Shown: positions 12,020-21,294 of the stretch, in pieces
Position numbering within the stretch: the first letter of the stretch is position 1
Layout: each line of letters begins with the position of its first letter
Assembly: GCF_029889885.1 (NCBI RefSeq)
Contig: NZ_JARANY010000016.1
Coordinates: forward strand, 1 to 64,000
Source: Chromohalobacter sp. 296-RDG
GTDB taxonomy: Bacteria > Pseudomonadota > Gammaproteobacteria > Pseudomonadales > Halomonadaceae
DNA: 64,000 bases
Reading direction: 5' to 3'
Position numbers and translations under genes: made by a program
The notes under the pieces: model-generated
The model's database searches: none
The model's input: only the letters and a program-made list of their open reading frames with translations
Told to the model about the DNA's origin: nothing

Positions 12020-12493
12020 TCATACGATTGTAGGAAGTGAGGCAAGACTCGGCAACGACATGCCCTCGGTGGGAATGATGCCCCAGACATAAGCCGCGAC
12101 CGCCGCCGCGACACCCGCAGCCAGCATCAACCCAAGGCTCCAGCGCAGGATACACCGCACACGCTGCCAGTTATCATCGACACGTACGGCACGCTCCACT
12201 TTGGCCTTCAATTCCGCATAGCGGGCGTACTCGCCATCAGCGCTGATCGAGAAGTCGTTGGCTACGTTGCCGTTCCAATACGGTGCATGACTCAACCCCA
12301 TGCGCGCGCGCAACAGACCGATGCCTGTCAAGGTGCCATAGAGCTGATCGTATTCACGCTTGCGCGATGCGGTGCGCAAGACATCCTCGGCGTCCGTCTT
12401 GACGGCTTGATTCTCGCAGCGCGCAATGGCCCGTGCGATGTCCGCGTCGCTTGCCGACACGCGGATGTCCAATCGTCGATAAAGATCACGCAT
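12020..12493 (-). CDS. Membrane-anchored J-like protein without an HPD motif
   Basis: A 157-residue protein. Residues 1-25 (DLYRRLDIRVSASDADIARA) resemble helix I of a J-domain and residues about 38-56 (DVLRTASRKREYDQLYG) resemble its last helices, but the loop that should hold His-Pro-Asp is missing, so it should not be able to stimulate DnaK in the normal way. A single membrane helix lies at about 118-140, with a short tail after it. The gene overlaps the end of the TerB/J-domain gene by 8 bp, indicating translational coupling and a shared task. The fold is inferred from pattern only; the function is unknown. Confidence 0.7.
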   Translation of the reverse strand: MRDLYRRLDIRVSASDADIARAIARCENQAVKTDAEDVLRTASRKREYDQLYGTLTGIGLLRARMGLSHAPYWNGNVANDFSISADGEYARYAELKAKVERAVRVDDNWQRVRCILRWSLGLMLAAGVAAAVAAYVWGIIPTEGMSLPSLASLPTIV

Positions 12494-13496
12494 GTTGGCG
12501 CATCAAATAATCATAGGCGTTCTTGATTCGCTGAAAGCGCAGCGAGGCTGTGACCATCGCCTCCTGACTCTGCGCATGATAGCGATCAGGGTGATATTTT
12601 TGAGCCAGACGCCGATAAGCGCGCTTGATGTCGCTCTTCTGGGCGTTTTCCATCAATCCCAGCACGGCCAATGCCCGCTGTGTCTTTTCATTGCCTGTGG
12701 CATGCCCCTTGGCGTGCGCACCTTCGCGGGAAAATCCCTCATGGGAAAACCCCTCGCGGCGCCGCTTGTCCTCGTGCGAATACTGACCACCATGCGCCTG
12801 CTCACGCTGCCCGGTATCCTCTCGCCGCCAACGCCAGCGACGCCGCCGGGTTTCTTCACGCTCGTCCTTGGCATACTCGCGCTGGCGATAGCGACGCTCA
12901 TGCCGATGACGATTTCGCGAGCCTTGCGCGTTGCCCTCCTCCCCGTCCGTGCGCTCCCGAGAACTTTCGCCATACGCGCCGTCATGGCCTTGTCGGGAAT
13001 AATGCCGATGTTCGGCACTCTCGTGTGACCGCCAATAATGTGCGGCACTCGGATCCTCGGGCACCGCCAGCGGATAGCCAGCGACATCCCGGAACAAGAC
13101 CTCGAACGTCTGGGGCGCTACGCTCAGCAGATCAGCCAGAAAACGCAGCACATGGTGCTGGCCAGCCGCCAATGCCCCTTCATGGGTGGCTACATGAATC
13201 GCCTGGCGAAGAAAGGTTTCCCGACGCGGCCCACGATAATAGCGCTGCAACACTTCTGCCGCGAGCTGCAAGGCCACAAAATCCGGCGCACTCGCCAGCT
13301 CGACGACCAACTGATAGCCATGGTCGTGGCGAAAGTCTCCGGTGAGCTCGTCGAGCAAGGCACGTTTGCGGTCGCTCAAGGTATCCTGGCCATCGCTCAT
13401 CGCCAGCCACGCCAATAACAACAACGCAGCCGTATCGGCCTCGTTACGGCTGCTGAGCAATAAGCGCTCGAAAGGCGTAAAACGCGATGCTGCCAT
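12486..13496 (-). CDS. TerB-like and J-domain co-chaperone (DjlA-like)
   Basis: A 336-residue protein. Residues about 15-140 are helical and resemble the TerB domain of DjlA. Residues about 160-265 form a low-complexity linker extremely rich in Arg, Glu, His and Gly. The C-terminal J-domain occupies 268-336 with the HPD motif intact at 302-304, so it should stimulate ATP hydrolysis by a DnaK-type Hsp70. Unlike E. coli DjlA there is no N-terminal membrane helix; the membrane anchor is instead in the overlapping downstream gene product. The partner Hsp70 and client are not identifiable from the window. Confidence 0.85.
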   Translation of the reverse strand: MAASRFTPFERLLLSSRNEADTAALLLLAWLAMSDGQDTLSDRKRALLDELTGDFRHDHGYQLVVELASAPDFVALQLAAEVLQRYYRGPRRETFLRQAIHVATHEGALAAGQHHVLRFLADLLSVAPQTFEVLFRDVAGYPLAVPEDPSAAHYWRSHESAEHRHYSRQGHDGAYGESSRERTDGEEGNAQGSRNRHRHERRYRQREYAKDEREETRRRRWRWRREDTGQREQAHGGQYSHEDKRRREGFSHEGFSREGAHAKGHATGNEKTQRALAVLGLMENAQKSDIKRAYRRLAQKYHPDRYHAQSQEAMVTASLRFQRIKNAYDYLMRQHA

Positions 13497-13648
13497 GCCA
13501 GCTCCTGGCTTTTGGATTGTTCGTTATCGGTAATCGCCGCGTGACGTGCGAGCATCCTATGGGCATCGGCCGCTTGCTGCATACCTTTAACGGCGACGCC
13601 ATGACATTAGTCACCCCTTTTTCTAAATCGCCACCTCCGCAGTCGCGC

Positions 13649-15916
13649 TCAGCCCGTGTCAGATGGCGCATCGCTGACATGACCACTGGCTGTCGTAGCA
13701 TGCTCGGTCGTCGTCGGCAGAGTCGCGGCCTCGCCAGAAGACGGCTCGAGACTCACACTCATGCGCGGCATGGCGAGCTCCATGCCCAGCTCATCGAAAC
13801 GCCGCTTGAGTCGCAGGTTGAAAGCCCGCGCGACGTCCCACTGCATGACCGGCGCCGTGCGCATGCGCATACGTAGAATCGCCGCGCCGGCATCGAAACT
13901 TTCCACCCCCTGGAGTTCCAGCGACGACCAGATGTAATGCCGCATCATCGAATCGCGACGCAGTTCCTCGGCGACTTCACGCACGATGGCGATCGCCTCG
14001 TCGATCTTCATATGATGCGCCACACGGACCCGCATCAGGGCGATACCGAATTCCCGTGAAAAATTCTGGATTCCTTTGATCTGGCTGAAGGGAATCGTAT
14101 GCACGATGCCATCCAGATCACGCAAGCGCACGGTGCGCAGACTCAATCCCTCGACTGTCCCCATGTGTCCGCTCAGGTCGACGAAATCGTCGATGGCCAG
14201 CGAATCCTCGATCAGGATGAAAAGCCCCGTGATCAAGTCCTGAACCAGTGTCTGAGCGCCGAAGCCCACCGCTAGACCGATCACCCCGGCACCGGCCAGC
14301 AGCGGCGTGACGTTGACCCCCAAGTTTGCCAGCGCCACGATGATCGCGATAATCACGATGGTGGCGAAGACCACATTGCGAATCAACGGTGTAATGGTTT
14401 GCGCCCGCGTGCTCTGCGCGCGTCCGCTGCGAGCGCGCTTGGAGGAGAGTAACGCCCGCTCGATCGCGGTATCGGCAAGAATCCAGACCAGCCACGCCAG
14501 CAGCAATGTCATGCCGATACTGATCAGAGATTGCCCGATGCGCTGGCTGATGCCCTCATCCCCACTAAAGGTCAGCAACGACAAACCCCAGACACGCATC
14601 GCCAACTCGGCGAAGATCAACCAACTGATCAAGTGCGCCAAGGTATAGCCGAAGCGCATCAAACGCCGACGATACTGTGACTGACGGCGCAGTTTGGAAG
14701 GCTGCTCGGCGTGGCGATGAATCAAGCCGTTGACGATCAGGGTCATCACCAGTAACCCGGCCGTCACGATGGCCTTGGCGAAAGCACTGCGCGAGTCTCC
14801 CTCCGATGTCAGGATCGCCACCAGCGAGACCACCACCATGAGTAGAACCGGCACATGCCACAATGATCCGATCACCTGGATCAACTCACTGCTGGCACGC
14901 TTGTCGCGCCGGTAACGATAAGGACGATTGCGAATCAAGTGCTTGACCGGACGCTTGAAACGGATCGTAAATGCCCCCGTCAACAAGGCGGCCGTGACAT
15001 TGGCCAGCATCGAGACCATTTCCGCCAGCGACGTCCCCAGAGCCAAGCGTAGTTCCGAGGCATTCGAGGCATCGCCCAAGGCGACCAGCACGCCGATGAT
15101 GAACAGCCAGCGAGCAGCCCGGCGATGCAGAATACGCAAGGCGACGCGACGATGGCCGTTAGCAAACAGCGAGAAGACGACTTCACACACGGCGGTAAAA
15201 AGAATCCCGCACAGGGTGATGTAAGCGATTACCATCGCCAGCGTCATCCCCAGCGTGGATATCATGCCATGCACGACGCCCAAGGTAAGGCCAAAGGCGA
15301 TCCCCCAGGGTAGCAAGCGCCGCAGCATATGGCGTATCAGCATCCAGGTGCTCGGCTCGGCGCTGAGCGTGAGTTGAATGTCCATGCGTTTGGCCAAGCT
15401 GCGCCCGCCGAACACCATCAGCGCTGCGCTCCCGCCCCATAATCCCAGCACCCAGACGAAATCGCCAACGAGATGCAGCAGCGACTCCAGCGACGCGACG
15501 CGCCGCGTCAGCGTGTCCCCCGCCCGCTCGCCCAGGCGCTGCCAATACTCAAACGGTGTCACGACCTCGCCGGAGTCGCTCAGCGAGGTCAACGAGTCCG
15601 CGATGGCCCCCAATAATCCGCGCGGCGACTCTGGCTCGGCGTCGGCATCGACGCCCTCCAGCGAGGCTCGCAACTCGCGCAACTGCGTGAGCAATTCACC
15701 GCGGCGCTGCTGATCCTCAAGCATCGAGATGACGCTATCCAACGAGGCACGCGCCTGCTCGTTCGATGGCGCCTCATCTTGTGATGCCTGGCTGTTACTA
15801 CTCCCGGAGAGTGCCGCCAGCGGGGATGCGCTCTGGCCCCACGCACTGCACGAAAACACTAGTAGCGCACACAAGAGGACGATTCCTCGGTACCAATGCG
15901 TCGCCTCCTTGATCAT
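13649..15916 (-). CDS. Mechanosensitive channel of the MscS family (YbiO-like)
   Basis: A 755-residue protein. The start at 15916 is preferred because GAGGTGA precedes it and the protein then begins with a signal peptide (hydrophobic core at about 10-25 ending CSAWGQS). A periplasmic segment with coiled-coil character (about 30-110) and a set of membrane helices follow. The MscS pore helix and beta domain are clear near 520-600: GVNVTPLLAGAGVIGLAVGF, then QTLVQDLITGLFILIEDSLA and GTVEGLSLRTVRLRD. Size and layout match E. coli YbiO (741 residues). Such channels open under membrane tension after osmotic downshift, which suits a halophile. It is transcribed alone as far as can be seen. Confidence 0.9.
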   Translation of the reverse strand: MIKEATHWYRGIVLLCALLVFSCSAWGQSASPLAALSGSSNSQASQDEAPSNEQARASLDSVISMLEDQQRRGELLTQLRELRASLEGVDADAEPESPRGLLGAIADSLTSLSDSGEVVTPFEYWQRLGERAGDTLTRRVASLESLLHLVGDFVWVLGLWGGSAALMVFGGRSLAKRMDIQLTLSAEPSTWMLIRHMLRRLLPWGIAFGLTLGVVHGMISTLGMTLAMVIAYITLCGILFTAVCEVVFSLFANGHRRVALRILHRRAARWLFIIGVLVALGDASNASELRLALGTSLAEMVSMLANVTAALLTGAFTIRFKRPVKHLIRNRPYRYRRDKRASSELIQVIGSLWHVPVLLMVVVSLVAILTSEGDSRSAFAKAIVTAGLLVMTLIVNGLIHRHAEQPSKLRRQSQYRRRLMRFGYTLAHLISWLIFAELAMRVWGLSLLTFSGDEGISQRIGQSLISIGMTLLLAWLVWILADTAIERALLSSKRARSGRAQSTRAQTITPLIRNVVFATIVIIAIIVALANLGVNVTPLLAGAGVIGLAVGFGAQTLVQDLITGLFILIEDSLAIDDFVDLSGHMGTVEGLSLRTVRLRDLDGIVHTIPFSQIKGIQNFSREFGIALMRVRVAHHMKIDEAIAIVREVAEELRRDSMMRHYIWSSLELQGVESFDAGAAILRMRMRTAPVMQWDVARAFNLRLKRRFDELGMELAMPRMSVSLEPSSGEAATLPTTTEHATTASGHVSDAPSDTG

Positions 15917-16004
15917 GCTCACCTCGCCTCGTCTTGCCATCATGACAGAGTGCCCTAGCCGGACGCCGCAACCAACCAGTATCCCTGCATAAACGGCCGC
16001 GCAC

Positions 16005-16032
16005 AAAAAAGCCAGGGCGCGAGGCCCTGGCC
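16005..16032 (-). terminator. Terminator of the RND efflux operon
   Basis: On the minus strand an 8-bp stem GCCAGGGC/GCCCTGGC is followed by T6. It lies about 20 bases after the stop codon of the RND pump gene. Confidence 0.9.
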
Positions 16033-16052
16033 ATAGTCGGTTCAATCAAAGA

Positions 16053-19000
16053 TCAGTGGCTGTTTGCCGGCGGCCCAGACGTTTCCGACGCCTCGTCATC
16101 CTCCTCGTGATGAGAGGATACGCCCCGTTTCTTCTGCAGCCATATCTGCACGTTGGCGATCATGGCGTAGAAGGCCGGCACGAAGAGGCTGGCCAAAACG
16201 GCCACCGAGGCCATACCCATCGCTACCGTGGTACCGATATGATGACTATTGGTGTCGTTGGCGCCAGTCGCGATGGCCAGCGGCAAGGTCCCGAAGATGA
16301 ACGCCAGCGAGGTCATCACGATCGGCCGGAAACGCAGCTCAGAGGCAGTCAATGCGGCATCGCGGATCGACTTGCCGAATTCGCGTCGCTGCAACTCGGC
16401 AAACTCGACGATCAGGATGGCGTTCTTGGCCGCCAGCCCGACCACCACCAGCATGCCCACCTGGACATAGACACTGGTGTCCAACCCACGCAACACGATC
16501 CCGCCAATGGAGCCAATAAAGGCGAATGGCACCGCTGTAATAACCGCCAGCGGCAATGCCCAGCTCTCGTACTGCGCCGCCAGGATCAAGAAGACCATCA
16601 AGATACCGAAGGTAATGGCAATGATCGCAGCATTGCCGGCATTGGCCTCCTGAAAGGATGTGCCTGTCCAGCCCATGCCCCAATCATTGCCGAGCTGTTG
16701 CTGAACCACTTCTTGCATCGCGGCGATCGCCTGGCCCGAGCTATAGCCCGGCGCAGGGCCACCCTGGAACTGCGCCGACGGATAGACCCCGAAGCGCGAT
16801 ACCACCGATGCCGCCGACTGACGTTCTAGCGTCACGAACTCGGAAATCGGAATACGCTCACCATCGCCGCCACGCACGAATATCTTGTTCAGATCGTCGG
16901 GCGTCTTCCGGAACGTGTCCTCGTTCTGCATGTAAACCTGGAAATTGCGGTTCTGATATGTGAAATAGTTCACGAAACCGCTACCCAGCGTATTCGATAG
17001 CGTCGTATTGAGGTCATCGATGGAAACGCCATAACTCAGCGCTTTTTCCTGGTCGATATGCGCTCGATAGGTCGGTACCGAGGCGTCGAAGGTGGTAAAT
17101 ACCTGGGCAAGCTCCGGACGCTTGTTGGCGGCTTGCATGATTTTGCCGGAGGCTTTCATCAACTCCTGGGAGTCGGCCCCGCTATAGGACTGCAGATATC
17201 CGGTAAAGCCCCCCGTGGTGGAAAGACCAATGATCGGCGGCATGTTGAAGGCCCTCGCTGTACCACCTTCCAGGCCGGCCGCCGTCTGGTTGATTTCGGC
17301 AATAAGGTCCTCGACGGACTTGTCGCGTTTCCCCCACGGCTTGAGGGTGACGAACATCACGCCCTTGGCCGTGTTGACCGCGCTGGATAACATGTCATAG
17401 CCGGCCACCGTGGTGGAGTACTCCACCGCCGGGTCCTGCTCGATCTTGTTGCTCAGCTTATCCATGTACTCGGTAGTTCGCGCCACGGACGCACCCTGCG
17501 GCAAGGTGACACTCGCGATCGCGATCCCCTGATCGGTCTCGGGAATTAGTGTCGACGGATTGGTCTGATACAACCAGTAGGAGAAGCCGATGATCAATGC
17601 CGCGAGCACCAGCGTCAGCACCCAGGCCTTGACCAGCAAGCGCACTATCGCCATGTAACCACGCGTCACCCAGTCGAAGAAGCGATCGAACAACCGGAAT
17701 GGCGTCGAGGCGGCACGCGCGATCTTGGAATCGCCCAACTCTGACTTATGTTTGACGAAAAGCGCACTCATCGCGGGTGTGAAAGTCAACGCCACGATCG
17801 CCGAAATGGCCACGGAAATCGCGATGGTCAACGCGAACTGCTGGTAGATTTGGCCCGTGAAGCCCCCCAGGAAGGCCACCGGTATAAACACGGCCGCCAT
17901 GATGAACGAGGTCGCGATAACAGGGCCGCTGACTTCCTTCATGGCGGTGATGGCCGCCTTGCGTATGGGTATTTCGGGATCTTCCTCCAGTAATCGCTCG
18001 ACGTTTTCCACCACCAGTATCGCGTCATCGACCACGATGCCGATCGCCAGCACCATGGCAAACAGCGACAACAAGTTGATCGAGAAGCCGAACATGTACA
18101 GCCCGGCAAAGGTACCGACCACCGACACCGGCACCACCGACATGGCAATGATGGTAGTACGCCAGTTCTGCAGAAAGATGAACACGATAACCGCGACGAT
18201 CAGCAGCGCCTCGATGAACGTATGGAACACCGATTCCACCGAGGCATCGATGAATAACGTGGTGTCGTAAGGCACTTCGTACTTGAGCCCCGGCGGGAAA
18301 CGCTCGGAGAGCTCGTCCATCTTGCTCTTGACGGCCTCGGCGGTTTCCAGAGCATTGGCGCCCGGCTGCTGATTGATCATGATCGGCGTCATGGTGGCGC
18401 CGTTCATGTTGGCGTTGACCGAATAGGACGACGCCCCCAGCTCGACACGCGCCACATCACTCAAGCGCAACGCCGATCCATCGTTATTGGTGCGCAGGAT
18501 GATATCGCGGAATTGGTCCGCATCGGCCAAACGCCCCGGCGCCGTAATGGTATACGTATACGCGCGCGCATCGTCTTGCGGCGCCTGGGCCAAGGCCCCC
18601 GCCGGAATTTCGGTGTTCTGCGAGCGAATGGCACTGGCCACCTCGGCCGACGTCATATCGTACTGCGCCAGCTTGTCCGGATTGAGCCAGATACGCATGG
18701 CGAACTCGCCACCCCCCAGCACCTCGGCTGTCCCCACGCCGGGCACCTGACGAAGCTCATTGAGGATATTGAGCGTGGCGTAGTTCTGCATGTAGATGTT
18801 GTTGTATTCATCCGTCGGCGACGTCAACGCCACCAACATCAAGATACTGCTAGAACTCAGCTCGACCGTCACGCCTTGCGACTGCACCGACTCGGGCAAC
18901 TGGGAAAGCGCCTGCTGGACACGGTTATTGACGTTGATCGTGTTGATATCCCCGTCAGTCCCGATGTCGAACGAGACGTTCATCCGCATCGATCCGTTGT

Positions 19001-19256
19001 CGGCGCTGGTCGAGGTCATGTAGATCATGTCCTCGACCCCGTTGATCGCTTCGGCGATCGGAGCCGCCACGGTCTTCGAGACCGTCTCGGCGTCGGCACC
19101 GGGATAGGTCGCCTCCACGGAAACCGTGGGCGGTACCACGCTGGGATATTGCTCGATGGGCAAGACACGCATCGCCATTATCCCGACCACCGTCACGATG
19201 ATCGAAATAACGGTGGCGAAGACCGGCCGTTTTATGAAGAAGTTGGAAATATTCAT
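16053..19256 (-). CDS. RND multidrug efflux pump, inner membrane subunit (AcrB/MexB-like, HAE1 family)
   Basis: A 1067-residue hydrophobe/amphiphile efflux-1 transporter that exports drugs and other amphiphiles with proton uptake. It begins with the family start NISNFFIKRPVFATVISI, has twelve membrane helices in two sets of six, and two large periplasmic loops (about 35-335 and 560-870). The proton relay Asp pair is present in IGIVVDDAILVVENVERL near 405. The tail after the last helix is charged and acidic. Its start is 3 bases from the stop of the adaptor gene. No outer membrane channel gene follows; a terminator comes directly after, so a TolC-like protein encoded elsewhere must complete the complex, as in E. 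coli AcrAB. Confidence 0.96.
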   Translation of the reverse strand: MNISNFFIKRPVFATVISIIVTVVGIMAMRVLPIEQYPSVVPPTVSVEATYPGADAETVSKTVAAPIAEAINGVEDMIYMTSTSADNGSMRMNVSFDIGTDGDINTINVNNRVQQALSQLPESVQSQGVTVELSSSSILMLVALTSPTDEYNNIYMQNYATLNILNELRQVPGVGTAEVLGGGEFAMRIWLNPDKLAQYDMTSAEVASAIRSQNTEIPAGALAQAPQDDARAYTYTITAPGRLADADQFRDIILRTNNDGSALRLSDVARVELGASSYSVNANMNGATMTPIMINQQPGANALETAEAVKSKMDELSERFPPGLKYEVPYDTTLFIDASVESVFHTFIEALLIVAVIVFIFLQNWRTTIIAMSVVPVSVVGTFAGLYMFGFSINLLSLFAMVLAIGIVVDDAILVVENVERLLEEDPEIPIRKAAITAMKEVSGPVIATSFIMAAVFIPVAFLGGFTGQIYQQFALTIAISVAISAIVALTFTPAMSALFVKHKSELGDSKIARAASTPFRLFDRFFDWVTRGYMAIVRLLVKAWVLTLVLAALIIGFSYWLYQTNPSTLIPETDQGIAIASVTLPQGASVARTTEYMDKLSNKIEQDPAVEYSTTVAGYDMLSSAVNTAKGVMFVTLKPWGKRDKSVEDLIAEINQTAAGLEGGTARAFNMPPIIGLSTTGGFTGYLQSYSGADSQELMKASGKIMQAANKRPELAQVFTTFDASVPTYRAHIDQEKALSYGVSIDDLNTTLSNTLGSGFVNYFTYQNRNFQVYMQNEDTFRKTPDDLNKIFVRGGDGERIPISEFVTLERQSAASVVSRFGVYPSAQFQGGPAPGYSSGQAIAAMQEVVQQQLGNDWGMGWTGTSFQEANAGNAAIIAITFGILMVFLILAAQYESWALPLAVITAVPFAFIGSIGGIVLRGLDTSVYVQVGMLVVVGLAAKNAILIVEFAELQRREFGKSIRDAALTASELRFRPIVMTSLAFIFGTLPLAIATGANDTNSHHIGTTVAMGMASVAVLASLFVPAFYAMIANVQIWLQKKRGVSSHHEEDDEASETSGPPANSH

Positions 19257-19259
19257 CCG

Positions 19260-20510
19260 TCAGGCTCCACCTTCCTCGCTAGCTTGGCTATCGGCATCGG
19301 AGGAGCCTTTCTGCTGGGTCTGGTTTCCAGGTGCAGCCTCGCCTTCTTCGGCACTCGAGAGCGCTTCGACATCACCATTGAACGGCTGAGGATCGATGCT
19401 CGCACCGGCGCTGATGTTACCGGGATCGCTGACCACGACGCGGTCTCCCGCCTTGATTCCATCCGTAATGATCATCCACGGACCAGCAGTGTCGCCCAAC
19501 TGAACGGTTTGTGTAGTCACTTTATTCTCGTCATTGAGCACATAGACCTGTGGGCCCATCAGCCCTTGTGTCACGGCGATTTCGGGCACGGCAAACACAT
19601 CAAAACGCTTCACGCCATCCAGCTCGACACGCACGAACTGTCCCGGCATGAACATGCCATCGGGATTATCGAAGAAGGCATTCGCCTGCACGGTGCTGGT
19701 GCTTTCACTGACACGCGAGCCCAGGAATTCCACACGCCCTTTCAGGGTCTGCCCCGGCAACGCCGGGATCTTCAGCTCGGCGGTGATCGACTCATTGCCC
19801 TGTTGCTGGCGCTGACGCCGCAGTTCGAAGGCTTCTTCCTGAGGCAGTTGGAAACGCACTTCGAGAGGGTTGAGCGGAGTAATCGTCGCCAGCTCAGTAC
19901 CGTCGTTGACAAGATTGCCGAGGTTCACCTCGCTCAGGCTGATCATGCCCGATACCGGCGCCTCGACATCGGTGTATTCGAGATCGATACGAGCGCTATC
20001 CAATGCCGCCTGCGCCTGGGCGACGCTGGCACGCGCAACCTTGAGATCGGCCTGCGCCTGATCACGTTGCTGCACGCTGACAGAATTCTGCTTGAGCAGA
20101 CGCTGATAGCGGTCGGCGTTGGTCTGGGCCAGTTCCGCATCGGCCTGCGCGCTTTGCAGATCCGCCTCGCGTTGACGTACTGTCGCTTGATAGGTTTCAG
20201 GCTCGATCGTATAGAGACTCTCGCCCTTCTCGACCTGCTGGCCGGGATCGAAATGTCGCTCTTCGAGGTTACCGCTGACGCGGGCCACGACAGTGACTTC
20301 ATTATCGCTACGCAGCATGGCAGGATAAGATTTGTCGAGCGAAATGTCGCGCTTGGCCATTTCCATGACCTGAGCCTTTTTGGGCGGCGGAGAAGAAGCG
20401 TCACTTGACTGCTGCTGGGCATCATCATCGCCGCCGCAGCCCATCAGCAGTACGCCCGCCAGCGCCACGGCCCAAAGGCCCCGGCGCTCGTTCCCTGTCG
20501 TGGATACCAT
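19260..20510 (-). CDS. RND efflux periplasmic adaptor (AcrA/MexA-like lipoprotein)
   Basis: A 416-residue membrane fusion protein. The start at 20510 gives a lipoprotein signal with the lipobox LLMGC, with AAGG about 10 bases upstream of the codon. Domain order is membrane-proximal strands, lipoyl half (VVARVSGNLEERHFDPGQQV near 75), a long helical hairpin with coiled-coil character (about 105-170), the second lipoyl half and a beta-barrel. The C-terminal about 35 residues are Ser/Gln/Glu-rich low complexity. It links the inner membrane pump to an outer membrane channel. It is divergent from a TetR/AcrR regulator with an operator-like repeat between them. Confidence 0.95.
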   Translation of the reverse strand: MVSTTGNERRGLWAVALAGVLLMGCGGDDDAQQQSSDASSPPPKKAQVMEMAKRDISLDKSYPAMLRSDNEVTVVARVSGNLEERHFDPGQQVEKGESLYTIEPETYQATVRQREADLQSAQADAELAQTNADRYQRLLKQNSVSVQQRDQAQADLKVARASVAQAQAALDSARIDLEYTDVEAPVSGMISLSEVNLGNLVNDGTELATITPLNPLEVRFQLPQEEAFELRRQRQQQGNESITAELKIPALPGQTLKGRVEFLGSRVSESTSTVQANAFFDNPDGMFMPGQFVRVELDGVKRFDVFAVPEIAVTQGLMGPQVYVLNDENKVTTQTVQLGDTAGPWMIITDGIKAGDRVVVSDPGNISAGASIDPQPFNGDVEALSSAEEGEAAPGNQTQQKGSSDADSQASEEGGA

Positions 20511-20556
20511 CGGTGTTTTACCTTGTTTGATCGAGATCAATGATGGCTAAGACTAC

Positions 20557-20586
20557 ACGCATACATACATGAATGTAAATGCCATT
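20557..20586. promoter_or_regulatory. AcrR/TtgR-type operator
   Basis: The stretch holds TACAT-GA-ATGTA as an inverted repeat at 20566-20577, with another TACAT at 20562-20566. From memory it resembles the E. coli AcrR operator half-sites and the Pseudomonas TtgR operator core CATGAATGTAA. Read on the minus strand, TTTACA inside it could be the -35 box of the adaptor gene. It lies between the pump operon and the regulator gene, so repression of both is the natural reading. Confidence 0.7.
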
Positions 20587-20670
20587 CACTTGGGGTATGA
20601 TGGCTAAAAAGTCTCGCCTCTCGGTGCTCATTCCCCACCGTCTGGCCGGATTCATCAACGAGATCACGCC

Positions 20671-21294
20671 ATGCCCCGCAGAACCAAAGCCGAAGCCGAG
20701 GCCACGCGAGAAGCCTTGCTCGATGCTGCCGAAGACGTCTTTCTCGAAAAGGGCGTCTCACGTACCTCGCTCGAACATATCGCGCGTCATGCCGGCATGA
20801 CGCGAGGCGCCGTGTATTGGCACTTCAAGAACAAAGCCGACCTTTTCCATGCCATGCTCGACCGGGTCAAGATGCCGCTCCAGCAGATCATCGACGACAT
20901 TACCGCCGAGCGCCAGGCCAAAGGCCCGCTGGATACGCTGCGCCTTGCCACGTTACACGCCTTCGAGATGCTCGAACGCCCACGTTCATGTCGCGTCCAC
21001 ACCATCTTGATGCATCGCTGCGAATTCATCAGCGACATCAACCCAGTGGAGCTGCAGAACCGCCTGGCCTCGGATTGTCGCGAGGTCGTGCGGCGCTGTT
21101 TTCAGCAAGCCCACGACGAGGGCCTGCTCATCGACGCAATCGCACCGGACGTCGCCACCCTGATGCTGCACTCAATGATCGGCGGCCTGGTACACGACTG
21201 GCTCCGAGCTCCCGATAGTTTCTCGCTGCGCGAAAGCGGCGGCGAGGCAATAGACGGTCTGTTCTACCTCATTACGCGTAGCACCCAACCCTAA
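20671..21294 (+). CDS. TetR/AcrR family repressor of the adjacent RND pump
   Basis: A 207-residue regulator. The N-terminal DNA-binding domain begins MPRRTKAEAEATREALLDAA and has its helix-turn-helix at about 29-50 (IARHAGMTRGAVYWHFKNK), very close to AcrR, TtgR and SmeT. The C-terminal ligand-binding half is helical, with RVHTILMHRCEF near 110 typical of AcrR-like proteins. Divergent placement from an AcrAB-like pump with an AcrR-like operator between strongly suggests that it represses that operon and itself until a drug binds. Its stop overlaps the stop of the convergent kinase-like gene by 4 bp. Confidence 0.93.
   Translation: MPRRTKAEAEATREALLDAAEDVFLEKGVSRTSLEHIARHAGMTRGAVYWHFKNKADLFHAMLDRVKMPLQQIIDDITAERQAKGPLDTLRLATLHAFEMLERPRSCRVHTILMHRCEFISDINPVELQNRLASDCREVVRRCFQQAHDEGLLIDAIAPDVATLMLHSMIGGLVHDWLRAPDSFSLRESGGEAIDGLFYLITRSTQP

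Noticed and set aside
18513-20408. A 631-codon open frame on the plus strand opposite the efflux adaptor and the start of the pump
   Set aside because: The RND genes on the other strand are certain; this frame shows no family features.
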